A stretch of 22,370 nt of DNA from JAUSNA01 sp964568885 (GTDB taxonomy: Bacteria; Patescibacteriota; Microgenomatia; Levybacterales; GWA1-39-11): assembly GCA_964568885.1 (NCBI GenBank), contig CAZMSF010000018.1:1-22370 (forward strand). Direction: 5' to 3'. The notes below the pieces were generated by a model. That model searched no databases, was not told where the DNA came from, and worked only from the letters and a program-made list of their open reading frames with translations. Of this stretch, positions 12,776-20,721 are shown one piece after another (the first letter of the stretch is position 1; every line of letters starts with the position of its first letter). A program made the position numbers and the translations under genes.

Positions 12776-13844
12776 CGTTCTCTAAAATTCCTTTCCCTTT
12801 TAAGAATTCTTTCTTTTTGGCAATAGATTTTTCATCCTCGAACCATACGATGTGATTTTCTCCCCCTTCGTCCTGATAGTTGATATAAGGCTCGAGACTG
12901 TCTGGAACTCTATTCATTTTGCACATTTTATAATTGCATTTGTCGACGAACTCTTTTGAAATCTCAAGAGTTGAGAGAGGAACACCCGAAGAAACCGCAT
13001 TCCCTTTCTCATCAACCCGCCAGTCATACCCAAAATATCCTAAGATAACAACGATTTTTTCATTTTCCACATCTTTTTGAAAGTCACCGACCATTTTTCC
13101 AAAGTCATAGCCATACTTTTCCCTCCCATTCAGGGGAAAATCGGGTCCGGGATTACCGTTAGATTTTGAAAAATCGTATGCCATAATAAGAACCTTGTCG
13201 GCAACTTTCCCAATTTCCTTTGTATCAAAAGGACGGGATTGGAAATATGTATCGCCGTATAACGATACATAAAATTTCAAGCTGGAATCATGAGCTTTTT
13301 TGGCAAACAATTTATAGAAAGAAGAGATGTTGTTGGTCGTGCTTTCAAAACCAAATGCCGATGTTTCATAATCTAAAAGGATCCCATCGAATTTATTTTT
13401 GATGGCAAGTGCAACCGATTCCGAAGCAATTTTGTCTTCCAATAAAGGGTTTTTTATTATCTCCGAATTGATAGTTTTATCGGTCATTCTTATCGCAAGC
13501 ACCCGTTCTTGAGCGCTTGACGTCAACTTGATAAAGCTTGCGATACCCGAATATCCTTTATCGCCCATTTCAATCCCATTCGCATTCACCCCTGCCCCAA
13601 AATACACAAGGGAGTTACTATCGTCAGCTACAATCGATTTACTAAATGACCAATAAGGAACGAAGAGGTATTTTTTTTCTGTCTTCTGAGGAACAATACG
13701 GGGTGCTTGCGGTTCTTTTTGGATGATTTTTGTTATCTTTTGTACGGTGGGGTTGTTGCTTTTCGCATAATTCCAGAGCAGGATACTACCAATAATTACT
13801 GCCAAAACAAGAAGAACTGTCTTCACTTTGTCGTATTTTACCAC
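12750..13844 (-). CDS. Membrane-anchored GH18-like glycoside hydrolase
   Basis: This 364-residue protein has an N-terminal membrane anchor (about residues 8-24), a Pro/Lys linker and a TIM-barrel domain of the GH18 family. The catalytic strand reads FDGILLDYE, with Asp153, Asp158 and the likely acid Glu160. Other GH18 features are FVPYWSF at the first strand, LIMAYDFSKS near the middle, VVILGYFGYDW and the final AWAYSYF. Related bacterial proteins (YaaH-like, chitinase-like) act on cell-wall or other amino-sugar polymers; the substrate here is unknown. The start is GTG at 13844, 12 nt after maf, so it is the last gene of a three-gene operon. Confidence 0.82.
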   Translation of the reverse strand: MVKYDKVKTVLLVLAVIIGSILLWNYAKSNNPTVQKITKIIQKEPQAPRIVPQKTEKKYLFVPYWSFSKSIVADDSNSLVYFGAGVNANGIEMGDKGYSGIASFIKLTSSAQERVLAIRMTDKTINSEIIKNPLLEDKIASESVALAIKNKFDGILLDYETSAFGFESTTNNISSFYKLFAKKAHDSSLKFYVSLYGDTYFQSRPFDTKEIGKVADKVLIMAYDFSKSNGNPGPDFPLNGREKYGYDFGKMVGDFQKDVENEKIVVILGYFGYDWRVDEKGNAVSSGVPLSTLEISKEFVDKCNYKMCKMNRVPDSLEPYINYQDEGGENHIVWFEDEKSIAKKKEFLKGKGILENAAWAYSYF

Positions 13845-13856
13845 ACAAGAAAACTA

Positions 13857-14447
13857 TTATTTTTGAGGACGAGGCTCAAAACCTGATTTTTTTAGAAGAG
13901 GAATGAGAAGCTCTGCAGGAAGGCCGTAGGAAAGACCCGTATATGAACCGCTCACAGTTGCCATTAATGTCGTAATATAAGGAAGAACTAAGGCAAAAGC
14001 GGCTGCCCATTGCGTGACCGGGAATTTTTTAACATACTCATTAACTTCATTATCATAAAGCTCGCGAACCGTATAACCGACCTTGACTGTCTTTGCAAAG
14101 TTAATGTTATTTTTCTTGTCGATATATCGAAATGCCGTATAGTTGGTTGCTTTTTTACCTGAGATAAAATGCAGCATTTCTTTTGCCTCAGTAGGGGTTT
14201 TTGGTTTCTCAAGAGCCCTGCCATCACACTCACTAAAGGTATCACAGGCAATGACAATAGCCTCAGGATACAAATCCGAAATTTTTTCAGCCTTAGCGTT
14301 TGCGATATTCTGAGCTCTTTTTAATAAATCTTTATCTCTTATTGATTTTTCATCGATGTATGCGGGAACTGTTTTAAAGGGAATTCCCAATGAAGAAAAA
14401 AGTTCTTTTCGTGCCTCGCTTTGAGACGCAAGAATGATAGTTCTCAT
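13857..14447 (-). CDS. maf: Maf-like nucleoside-triphosphate pyrophosphatase
   Basis: Maf proteins hydrolyse non-canonical or pyrimidine nucleotides (dTTP, UTP, m5UTP) to monophosphates. The 196-residue sequence shows the family pattern: IILASQSEARKELFSSLGI, AYIDEKSI, ACDTFSECDGRALEKPKTPTEAKEML, SGKKATNYTAF and a C-terminal VSGSYTGLSYGLPAELL. The usual ADT.V is CDTFS here and the second half is rather divergent. It starts 17 nt after the upstream hypothetical gene. Confidence 0.88.
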   Translation of the reverse strand: MRTIILASQSEARKELFSSLGIPFKTVPAYIDEKSIRDKDLLKRAQNIANAKAEKISDLYPEAIVIACDTFSECDGRALEKPKTPTEAKEMLHFISGKKATNYTAFRYIDKKNNINFAKTVKVGYTVRELYDNEVNEYVKKFPVTQWAAAFALVLPYITTLMATVSGSYTGLSYGLPAELLIPLLKKSGFEPRPQK

Positions 14448-14464
14448 GCCGCAATTGTACCAAA

Positions 14465-15064
14465 TCAGGAAAGTGCAATTTTTTGCATTCCCGAAATCCG
14501 GCGGACAAAAGGGATTACTTCATCAGGAGAAACTCTCGTAAGATCCAATTCTTCTTTCGACGCAGTTACGAGTCCTTGGACAATTTCTTGAGCAATGATT
14601 GCGTCCTTTCTTTTCAGATAATGAATGACGTGCTTTTCGGTGTTATAGCTGACATCAACAACCCGAAAAGTAGCAAGAAAAGGTCCGGTTTCCACTCCAA
14701 CATTTGCAATATCCTTAATATATACGGAGTTCGTGGTGCTGGTACCGAAAAACGCCCTTTCTACAAATGTTACTTTTGATAAATCAATAATTAATTCGTT
14801 TGGGAAAAAATCGAAAGGAAAAACTGCCCTTGCCCCGAACAATACTCTGCTCGAATGGTTCAGCATATCCTGCATTATCTGTTCCTGTTTTTGATGTTCT
14901 TTTACCGCTTCTTTTCCTGCCTCCTCTTCTCCTTCTTTTTTTTCCTTCTTGGTTATTTGCGGCTCTTTTTTACTCTGATGAACTTTTTTTAGGTCAAGGA
15001 ATGTGCCCTGCTCATTGAGCTCGACCTCCTTATTTCGGGGCAAAATAATACTGCTTCCTAACAT
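14465..15064 (-). CDS. hypothetical protein, charged linker and beta-rich domain
   Basis: I do not recognise the family. The start chosen is ATG at 15064, as the longer form would begin with TTG. After a short N-terminus (LGSSIILPRN) there is a Lys/Glu-rich linker (about residues 25-62). A predicted beta-rich domain follows with segments such as ARAVFPFDFFPNELIID, FVERAFFGTSTTNSVYIKDI and FRVVDVSYNTE, then helices near the end. The alternating strands and terminal helix are compatible with a PH-like fold, but that is only an impression. A GATAAT lies 6 nt before the ATG, so the transcript could be near-leaderless. It is first in the operon with maf and the GH18 gene. Confidence 0.7.
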   Translation of the reverse strand: MLGSSIILPRNKEVELNEQGTFLDLKKVHQSKKEPQITKKEKKEGEEEAGKEAVKEHQKQEQIMQDMLNHSSRVLFGARAVFPFDFFPNELIIDLSKVTFVERAFFGTSTTNSVYIKDIANVGVETGPFLATFRVVDVSYNTEKHVIHYLKRKDAIIAQEIVQGLVTASKEELDLTRVSPDEVIPFVRRISGMQKIALS

Positions 15065-15134
15065 GTACAAATTATCAGAGTTAATTGTTAAAGGCGGATG
15101 AAAACGATGTAATATTTAGGATGCTACCTATACC

Positions 15135-15162
15135 TTGTTTTTACCGTGAATCATGGTATTAT
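15135..15162 (+). promoter_or_regulatory. promoter of the LytR_C gene
   Basis: TTGTTT (15135-15140) and TATTAT (15157-15162) are 16 bp apart. Transcription from here rules out the upstream GTG (15146) as a start and supports ATG at 15200. Confidence 0.5.
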
Positions 15163-15199
15163 AGTGGTATTCCAAGAGACTGTCCCCCAAATAATTGCC

Positions 15200-15841
15200 A
15201 TGGCAGACGAAAATAGCCAAGAACAACAATTCCTAAGCCCATCGAGAAGATCGTATGTCTATGAGTCTTCGAAAGGTTCCCGCGGTAATAAGCGAGTTAT
15301 ATTTATTGTTATCGGCATAATAATTCTTATTGCATTGGTTGCTATAGCCGTTATCGCAACCGGGGGTAAAGGAGAAAATGAAAAAAACCTTACCCCTACG
15401 CCTGCTCAACCCGCCGCGACATTTACCCCCGCTCCTACAGAAACTCCTACTCCGACCGATGGAAAAACTACCCCTACTCCTTCGCCAAAAGCCTCCCCCA
15501 CCCCGGCAAAAGGATCTCCTACGCCTAAAATTTCAGTAATCCCAACAGGAACTTCCGGACTTGATAGGGCGAACTTGAAGGTAGCTGTTCTGAATGGAAG
15601 CGGCGAAGCAGGAGCGGCAACAAAAGCTTCAGATGCGCTTAAAAAGTTAGGATACGATGTTGTCTCATCCGGAAATGCCGACAATTTTGACTACGAAACG
15701 ACAACGATTCAAGTGAAAAGCACGAAAAAATCGTATCTGGATATGTTAAAAACAGACCTGTCCGATTCCTATACCGTAGGTACCGCAACGGCCGACTATA
15801 CCGGAGATTCCGATGCTGTTGTTATCGTAGGGAAGAAATAA
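15200..15841 (+). CDS. Membrane-anchored LytR_C domain protein
   Basis: The 213-residue protein has a short cytoplasmic N-terminus, one transmembrane helix (about residues 33-53) and a Pro/Thr-rich extracellular stalk (about 64-118, TPTPTP-type repeats). A C-terminal LytR_C domain (about 125-213) follows: LKVAVLNGSGEAGAATKASDALKKLGY and later ADYTGDSDAVVIVGKK. This domain often follows LCP ligases but also stands alone, as here; its biochemical role is not settled. The start at 15200 (MADENSQ) is chosen because a GTG at 15146 overlaps the predicted promoter. The 3' end overlaps the convergent gene by 20 nt. Confidence 0.85.
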   Translation: MADENSQEQQFLSPSRRSYVYESSKGSRGNKRVIFIVIGIIILIALVAIAVIATGGKGENEKNLTPTPAQPAATFTPAPTETPTPTDGKTTPTPSPKASPTPAKGSPTPKISVIPTGTSGLDRANLKVAVLNGSGEAGAATKASDALKKLGYDVVSSGNADNFDYETTTIQVKSTKKSYLDMLKTDLSDSYTVGTATADYTGDSDAVVIVGKK

Positions 15842-16511
15842 TACCACTCATTCTCCTTTTTAAGTTACTTTTCAAGCGTTTAAATCCTACAGTGTTGCCT
15901 TCAACTTGAGATTGCATGCTTGTTGCGTGATAACGCTCGTATTTCTGAACCTCCTTTTCTACTAGACTTTTTACCATAGGGTCTTCCTTTCCTTTCTCAT
16001 GCAATTTTCCATAAGCATTCATAATTTCACCCATAAATGGATTTGGCATTTTAAGCTTTGGGTCATCTCCGGCTACAACATATGCCGGGATATCCCGGTA
16101 AAGCTCACGCATATCAGAAAACTGCCTCAGTTTCTCAAACATTCCAAAGGGCTTTTCTCTCCCACTCCACTCTGCCAGAGTATGTTCCATTTGCAAAAGT
16201 ACTGACTGGGAATTCTCGACTAATGATGATGCTAATAAGTAGGGTTGTTCGCTTTCTTCTTTGTATGTTCTTAATTTTGTTGCCATCGGGCGAACCTCAT
16301 TGGGCTCACTTAAAGGAACATATGTGATATTCCAATCAGGAAAACAAGGTTGCGAAGGCGTTATTGATTCAACGCCGGATGATACGTCTTGGGAGGGCTT
16401 GTGGAATCCGTTCACTGGGATATTTACTTCATGTCCATTTATTGAAAAAGGGGAAGGAATGCCAGTTGTTAATAATGTTTCCGATGCCGATGAGGTAGTC
16501 TCTATTCGCAA
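15822..16511 (-). CDS. hypothetical protein downstream of rpf
   Basis: I do not recognise this 229-residue protein. It starts with TTG (RIETTSSASE...); an in-frame stop lies 5' of it and the next in-frame ATG is at residue 76. The first 75 residues are Ser/Pro-rich and possibly disordered. The rest is mostly helical and charged (SLVENSQSVLLQMEHTLAEW, PMVKSLVEKEVQKYERYH) with a basic C-terminus (FKRLKSNLKRRM). It follows the Rpf-like gene after 58 nt in the same direction, so the two may be co-transcribed. There is no signal peptide. Confidence 0.6.
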   Translation of the reverse strand: MRIETTSSASETLLTTGIPSPFSINGHEVNIPVNGFHKPSQDVSSGVESITPSQPCFPDWNITYVPLSEPNEVRPMATKLRTYKEESEQPYLLASSLVENSQSVLLQMEHTLAEWSGREKPFGMFEKLRQFSDMRELYRDIPAYVVAGDDPKLKMPNPFMGEIMNAYGKLHEKGKEDPMVKSLVEKEVQKYERYHATSMQSQVEGNTVGFKRLKSNLKRRMSGIISSLR

Positions 16512-16569
16512 ATTATCATTTTATACCATTATAAATTGGCCTCTGTAAAGATAACAAACTGTATCAATA

Positions 16570-17250
16570 TTATTTGATATAACCTTCTCCTATCATACTC
16601 TCCGTACAACTCGGCCATTGCCCCCATCCTCCTCTTGCTTGAAGCTCCTGGGCAGCTTGTTTCTGGATTTCGGGCGGCGCTTCGTAAGCATGGGCGTAGC
16701 CTGTAGCAGCATTAAGACTTCTCCAGGTGGAATTCAGGAACTGAAATCCACCCTCGAAATCTCCATTCGAGTCCCAGGTTACATAATATGGAGCTCCGAC
16801 CTCTCCGTCCCCTGTTTCGCAATCCGCCAAGACTGTCCAGACATCGCTCCCATCCTCCACCTTCACCTTTCCAAGACTATGCACTTCCGAAAATGATTGG
16901 GCAGATACCGAGGCCTGTTGCGGTGTCACCTCAAGCTCCGGTTTTTCTTTCTGACGTTCAGACTCTTCAAAACCCAGAGCTATCTCCCTCTGCGCCTGCA
17001 TCTCTACTGCATGAAGGTTTTCAATATCACTAGGCTCTTTTGGTCCATATGAACTTGCAGTGCCTAATTCTTCCTCCTCAAATACTCGCATTGTATTCCG
17101 CTCGGAATGGAGAACTTCAATGGCATTTGCATGGTTTGGGGCAGAGCCCACAAGTGCAAATCCTGTAAGAACAACGGATGCGACAGGACGCAGAATATAA
17201 TCCTTCTTGGTTAATTTTCTTCCTACAATATGTCTAATCTCAGTGCTCAT
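16570..17250 (-). CDS. Rpf-like secreted transglycosylase
   Basis: The 226-residue protein has a hydrophobic signal segment (about residues 18-43, ending near SAPNHANA). A charged middle region follows, then a C-terminal Rpf / transglycosylase-like domain (about 135-220). The domain shows VWTVLADCETGDG with the likely catalytic Glu145, FEGGFQFLNSTWRSL and GGWGQWPSCTE; Cys144 and Cys215 match the disulfide pair of Rpf. By family knowledge it cleaves peptidoglycan, with roles in growth or resuscitation. The ATG at 17250 is preferred to a TTG at 17289 that lies inside a U-tract. A leader of about 210 nt with a terminal hairpin precedes it. Confidence 0.85.
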   Translation of the reverse strand: MSTEIRHIVGRKLTKKDYILRPVASVVLTGFALVGSAPNHANAIEVLHSERNTMRVFEEEELGTASSYGPKEPSDIENLHAVEMQAQREIALGFEESERQKEKPELEVTPQQASVSAQSFSEVHSLGKVKVEDGSDVWTVLADCETGDGEVGAPYYVTWDSNGDFEGGFQFLNSTWRSLNAATGYAHAYEAPPEIQKQAAQELQARGGWGQWPSCTESMIGEGYIK

Positions 17251-17287
17251 TGTAATTTTTGAGCCTGGGTCTATTAAAAATGGGAAC

Positions 17288-17311
17288 AAAAAAACCTCAA
17301 GGAGTTTGAGG
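17288..17311 (-). terminator. terminator-like hairpin in the rpf leader
   Basis: CCTCAA / TTGAGG (6 bp, 5-nt loop) is followed by seven U on the minus strand. The U-tract ends 37 nt before the rpf ATG. Since the rpf promoter lies about 150 bp upstream, this is placed as an expression switch rather than the end of another gene. Confidence 0.7.
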
Positions 17312-17463
17312 ATTCAAAGTTTCCTTCCCGACACCCGGCGTTAGTTTCTACTGAGGAATTCGCAAAACGAAAACCTTCTGGGTTGTGGATGCTTGTTGAT
17401 AACGGTGGAAGTACCGCGCTTCGTTCTCTTTTTAGAAGAACCATCCTAGCATCACTTTAATTG
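17312..17463 (-). ncRNA. structured 5' leader of rpf, riboswitch candidate
   Basis: From the predicted start near 17463 the leader can form nested pairings. A closing stem is GATGCT (17448-17453) with AGCATC (17388-17393). Two enclosed hairpins are AGAAC/GTTCT (17437-17441 with 17423-17427) and CGGT/ACCG (17413-17416 with 17403-17406). A second domain is closed by ACCC/GGGT (17380-17383 with 17333-17336). It ends in a terminator-like hairpin. I could not match it to a known riboswitch by eye. Actinobacterial rpf genes are controlled by c-di-AMP (ydaO) riboswitches, so that class deserves testing. Confidence 0.45.
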
Positions 17464-17469
17464 TCAACG

Positions 17470-17498
17470 ATTATACCAGCTTCAAGACTACCTGGCAA
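17470..17498 (-). promoter_or_regulatory. rpf promoter (extended -10)
   Basis: -35 TTGCCA (17493-17498), a 17-bp spacer and a perfect -10 TATAAT (17470-17475), preceded by TGG as in extended -10 promoters. The leader to the rpf ATG is about 213 nt. Confidence 0.7.
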
Positions 17499-17548
17499 AC
17501 TTTCTGTTAGCTTCAACCTATGATATGATAGGAAAGTTAAGTTTGAAG
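17478..17548. repeat. AGCTTCAA repeats between the rpf and ABC transporter promoters
   Basis: AGCTTCAA occurs at 17478-17485 and 17509-17516, a period of 31 bp (about three helical turns). An inverted TTGAAG lies at 17543-17548. A CCTAT/ATAGG dyad (17517-17532) overlaps a possible -10 TATGAT (17524-17529) of the transporter gene. These could be binding sites for a regulator of both genes. Confidence 0.3.
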
Positions 17549-17579
17549 TAGAAAGCTGTAAGAACTAAACAACAAAGCA

Positions 17580-19349
17580 ATGGGAAACATTTGGAAAATA
17601 ATAAAACTGTCAAAACCTCTCCATGGACTCGTTGGTCTCATCGGCTTTCTTATTTTGCTCTCGTCAGCACTTCAACTCATAGCCCCACTTTTATCAAAAT
17701 TTATAGTTGATGAGATTACAAAAAAGCTGTCCGGCCACGGGGGAAATGTTCAGTATCTTATTACATTAATTCTCTTCGCATTTGGGGCTAGTTTTTTGGG
17801 GGTTCTGGTAAATACTATCTCCGATAGGCTTGGCGACCATTTTGCAGGAAAGTTAAGGCAATATCTGACCGAAAAATTCTATGACAAAGTCCTCACGCTT
17901 CCTCAAAGTTATTTCGACGGCCAAGTGTCCGGAAAAATTGTCAACCAGCTCAACAGGGGCATTTTTACAATATATCAGTTCTTGAATGGGGCTTCGAATT
18001 TTATTCTTCCCACCCTTCTTCAAAGTCTTTTTACGATAGTTATTCTTGCCTATTACAATCTTCCCATCGCATTCTTCACTTTTATCCTTTTCCCTATTTA
18101 TCTCATGCTCTCGTACTATTCGACCGTAAAATGGGGCAAGGAAGAAGTCAAAAAGAACAAGATTGAAGATGTAACGAGGGGACGAATTAATGAAGTGATT
18201 GGGAATATCCGTCTCGTCAAAGGATTCACACGAGAAAAAGCCGAATTCGGTTCGGTTTCCGAAGGTCTTACACAAATCAATAAAATTTATGCCGGTCAGA
18301 GCTCAACTTTCCATAAATTTGATTTTGCCCGCAATTTATCGCTCATCCTTATCCTTTTTGCTATCAATGTCATCGTCTTTTACAACACTTTCACGGGAAC
18401 ACTCACGCTTGGAGAAATGGTTCTGGTCTTACAATTGTTCAATCAAGCACGCATTCCTCTCTTTGCGATGTCTTTTATACTCACCCAGGTTCAGCAGGCA
18501 GAACAGGGAAGCAAAGAGTATTTTGAGATACTCGATCTTCCTTCAGCAGAAGACTATAAAGAGAAAGTTAAAACCGAGATGGTTAAAAATCCGGAAGTTG
18601 AATTCAAAAAGGTAGAATTCCAATATGAAGGTTCCGAACAGGTTTTGAAAAATGTCTCATTTAAAATTTCGTCCAAAGAAAAAATAGCGCTTGTCGGACA
18701 TAGTGGAGCAGGAAAATCTACAATTGTTAACCTTATCATGAAACTTTATCAGCCGACGGAAGGAGAAATATATCTTAAAGGAATGCCATACAAAGAATTA
18801 TCACCACAATTTATCAGAAACAATATCGCACTGGTATTTCAGGAAAACGAACTATTCTCCTCAACAGTAAGGGAAAATGTTGCTTATGGAAAAGAAAAAG
18901 CGACGGAAAAAGAAATAGTAACGGCACTCAGGCAAGCAAATGCATACGAATTTGTCTCAAAACTACCGAAAGGTCTTGATAGTGAAATAGGGGAACGCGG
19001 TGTCAAGCTCTCAGGAGGACAAAAACAAAGGATTCAAATTGCGCGGGCAATTCTTAAAGCCGCACCCATACTTATTCTTGATGAAGCTACCTCATCCCTG
19101 GACGCAAAAAGTGAAAAAGAAGTGCAAGAAGCACTTGGAGTACTTATGAAAGATAAGCTTACTATTATAATTGCTCACAGGTTCTCAACAATTCAAAATG
19201 TCGACAAGGTAATAGTGGTAGAGGAAGGAAGAATAACTAACTACGGCACCCCGAAGGAACTTTCCCAGCAAAAAGGGTTGTATTCGGAGCTTCTGAGTTA
19301 TCAAATAGAGGGAAATCAAAAACTCCTCGAGAGCTTTGGACTTCATTAG
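17580..19349 (+). CDS. ABC exporter half-transporter (ABCB/MsbA type)
   Basis: The 589-residue protein joins an N-terminal six-helix transmembrane domain (about residues 15-310) to an ATP-binding domain (about 340-575). Visible motifs are Walker A GHSGAGKST (373-381), Q-loop Gln421, the signature LSGGQKQR (477-484), Walker B ILILDE (497-502) and the H-loop His533 in IIAHRF. The order and length are those of homodimeric exporters of lipids, drugs or peptides; the substrate cannot be told. It starts with ATG at 17580, without a clear ribosome-binding site, and is transcribed away from rpf. Confidence 0.92.
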   Translation: MGNIWKIIKLSKPLHGLVGLIGFLILLSSALQLIAPLLSKFIVDEITKKLSGHGGNVQYLITLILFAFGASFLGVLVNTISDRLGDHFAGKLRQYLTEKFYDKVLTLPQSYFDGQVSGKIVNQLNRGIFTIYQFLNGASNFILPTLLQSLFTIVILAYYNLPIAFFTFILFPIYLMLSYYSTVKWGKEEVKKNKIEDVTRGRINEVIGNIRLVKGFTREKAEFGSVSEGLTQINKIYAGQSSTFHKFDFARNLSLILILFAINVIVFYNTFTGTLTLGEMVLVLQLFNQARIPLFAMSFILTQVQQAEQGSKEYFEILDLPSAEDYKEKVKTEMVKNPEVEFKKVEFQYEGSEQVLKNVSFKISSKEKIALVGHSGAGKSTIVNLIMKLYQPTEGEIYLKGMPYKELSPQFIRNNIALVFQENELFSSTVRENVAYGKEKATEKEIVTALRQANAYEFVSKLPKGLDSEIGERGVKLSGGQKQRIQIARAILKAAPILILDEATSSLDAKSEKEVQEALGVLMKDKLTIIIAHRFSTIQNVDKVIVVEEGRITNYGTPKELSQQKGLYSELLSYQIEGNQKLLESFGLH

Positions 19350-19367
19350 TTAATGGAATGTAGGTCA

Positions 19368-19419
19368 AACTCATAGCTAGATGAGCTTAGCGAAGCCAAA
19401 CTTATATCTAGATAAGTTT
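19368..19419. repeat. two tandem 22-nt dyads between convergent genes
   Basis: Unit 1 (19368-19389) has arms AAACTCAT and ATGAGCTT. Unit 2 (19398-19419) has arms AAACTTAT and ATAAGTTT. Each has a 6-nt centre ending in CTAG, and the units repeat with a 30-bp period. The C/G pair of unit 1 is a T/A pair in unit 2, a compensatory change. Unit 2 overlaps the stop codon of the minus-strand regulator. They may form a bidirectional termination or RNA-stability structure; there is no U-tract. Confidence 0.5.
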
Positions 19420-20685
19420 ATATCCGCGGGTCTTAACGGTTACAATTTCATATTCCGCCTTGAGTGCTTTTAATTTATTTCGAAGTCTTGCAACAAGCCT
19501 ATCAACCGCCCAATCGGATACGCCATAGCTCTCAGCTTCGGGCCAGACATATTCAATGATTTCTTCACGTTCGCAAAGCGCTCCTCTGTTTTCCTCCAAA
19601 ATCTTCAGCAAAAGATTTTCCTTTTTTGACAATTCTTTTTTATTTCCCTCCTTCACATTCTCTTTTTGCTCAAGATATTTTTGAAATAGAGGGCTAAAAA
19701 TTCCCTTCTCTCCGATGATACCGGTATTCCAGAGGTAAGCTGCACGCTCTTTGTCCTCCGATGAAACATTCTTTACACTCATAAACCGTACCAAAGCGTC
19801 TTTTTCCTCATCAGTTAATGATTCCCACAATTCCTCCGACTGAAGTGCAATTCTTTCATCCGAAAATAATTCATCTACCAACTTTGAGCTTACCACATCA
19901 CTCCTTTTTTCATGCAAATAGGAAAGTGCAAATTGCAAATACTGCGCATATCCATCCACAATTGATAAAATCTGTTCCTTCACATTGTCTGAAAATTTCA
20001 GTTGGTATTTACGCGATAATTCATCAAATATAATAGCGGCATCCTCAGAAGTTGCGGGCTCTATGTGCATCGTGCGGGCAAAAACCGACACTGACGCTTT
20101 TGTAAATACGGTTGGCGATAAGAACTCGAGACTCCGGACGCTTGTTATGACATAGCTTAAATTCTTGTGGCATGCATCAATAAGCCCCTGAAGGTTCGCG
20201 AAGAATTCCGGTGTAACAACCTCCTGCATACGGTCAAACCGGAGGAAAAATATGGTCGGAGTAAATCCCTCTCCAACCAAGTGTTCGAGTGATTTTCGGA
20301 TGCTGTCAATTGTGAGAAATAAATCCTGAGACTGAATACTATCCAAAAAAAGTGTTTCGATGTACTTTTTTGTCTTTTGTGATAGCTCCGATTTTTCAAC
20401 CGCATCCTCGATTCTTTTAAGCGTCAGAACCCAAAAGGGATACAATTCACGCTCCACTAGGTCGTTGAGATCTATTGGTATAAAAAGGTGATTTTTGCTG
20501 TCCTGAATGTACTCTTCTTTAATCCCCTCTCTGTGAAGAAAAAAGCGCAAGAAATTACTGATACCGACGCGCTTCATTCCTACCAGAACAACGCTGTGCC
20601 GGTTTTTTATATGGTTTCCAAGCGTCTCCGAATCCTTCTTGCGAAACGACAAAGGATATGAAGCTTCCTCGATTTTTGTATCCAT
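19408..20685 (-). CDS. ATPase-like protein with C-terminal OmpR-type winged helix
   Basis: This 425-residue protein (ATG at 20685) has an N-terminal AAA/STAND-like domain. Its P-loop, VGMKRVGISN (G36 to S43), keeps the glycines but has Ile42 where the Walker Lys should be, so ATP binding is doubtful. A Walker B-like TIFFLRFD ends at Asp151. A helical region follows. The last 80 or so residues are a Trans_reg_C winged helix: LSKKENLLLKILEENRG, IIEYVWPE, VDRLVARLRNKLKAL and VKTRGYKLI. It is probably a transcription regulator; the input signal is unknown. A longer form beginning with TTG at 20721 would start within the -35 element of the predicted promoter. The gene is convergent with the ABC exporter. 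Confidence 0.8.
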   Translation of the reverse strand: MDTKIEEASYPLSFRKKDSETLGNHIKNRHSVVLVGMKRVGISNFLRFFLHREGIKEEYIQDSKNHLFIPIDLNDLVERELYPFWVLTLKRIEDAVEKSELSQKTKKYIETLFLDSIQSQDLFLTIDSIRKSLEHLVGEGFTPTIFFLRFDRMQEVVTPEFFANLQGLIDACHKNLSYVITSVRSLEFLSPTVFTKASVSVFARTMHIEPATSEDAAIIFDELSRKYQLKFSDNVKEQILSIVDGYAQYLQFALSYLHEKRSDVVSSKLVDELFSDERIALQSEELWESLTDEEKDALVRFMSVKNVSSEDKERAAYLWNTGIIGEKGIFSPLFQKYLEQKENVKEGNKKELSKKENLLLKILEENRGALCEREEIIEYVWPEAESYGVSDWAVDRLVARLRNKLKALKAEYEIVTVKTRGYKLI

Positions 20686-20692
20686 AAGGCCA

Positions 20693-20721
20693 ATTCTAGC
20701 CCTAAAACTTGCATTTGGCAA
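20693..20721 (-). promoter_or_regulatory. promoter of the winged-helix regulator
   Basis: TTGCCA (20716-20721) and TAGAAT (20693-20698) are 17 bp apart. The -10 ends only 7 nt before the ATG at 20685, so the mRNA would be leaderless. The -35 overlaps that of an opposing promoter. Confidence 0.6.

Noticed and set aside
17250..17289. TTG start at 17289 for the Rpf-like gene
   Set aside because: It sits in the U-tract of the leader hairpin; ATG at 17250 gives a normal signal peptide.
17300..17340. tRNA or SRP RNA in the rpf leader
   Set aside because: A TTTGAATC resembling a T-loop and a GGGAAGGAAA resembling SRP RNA are present, but the T-stem does not pair and the GGAAGCAGCC core of SRP RNA is missing.
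17853..18275. 140-codon minus-strand frame inside the ABC exporter gene
   Set aside because: It is antisense to well-conserved transporter sequence, with no family resemblance.
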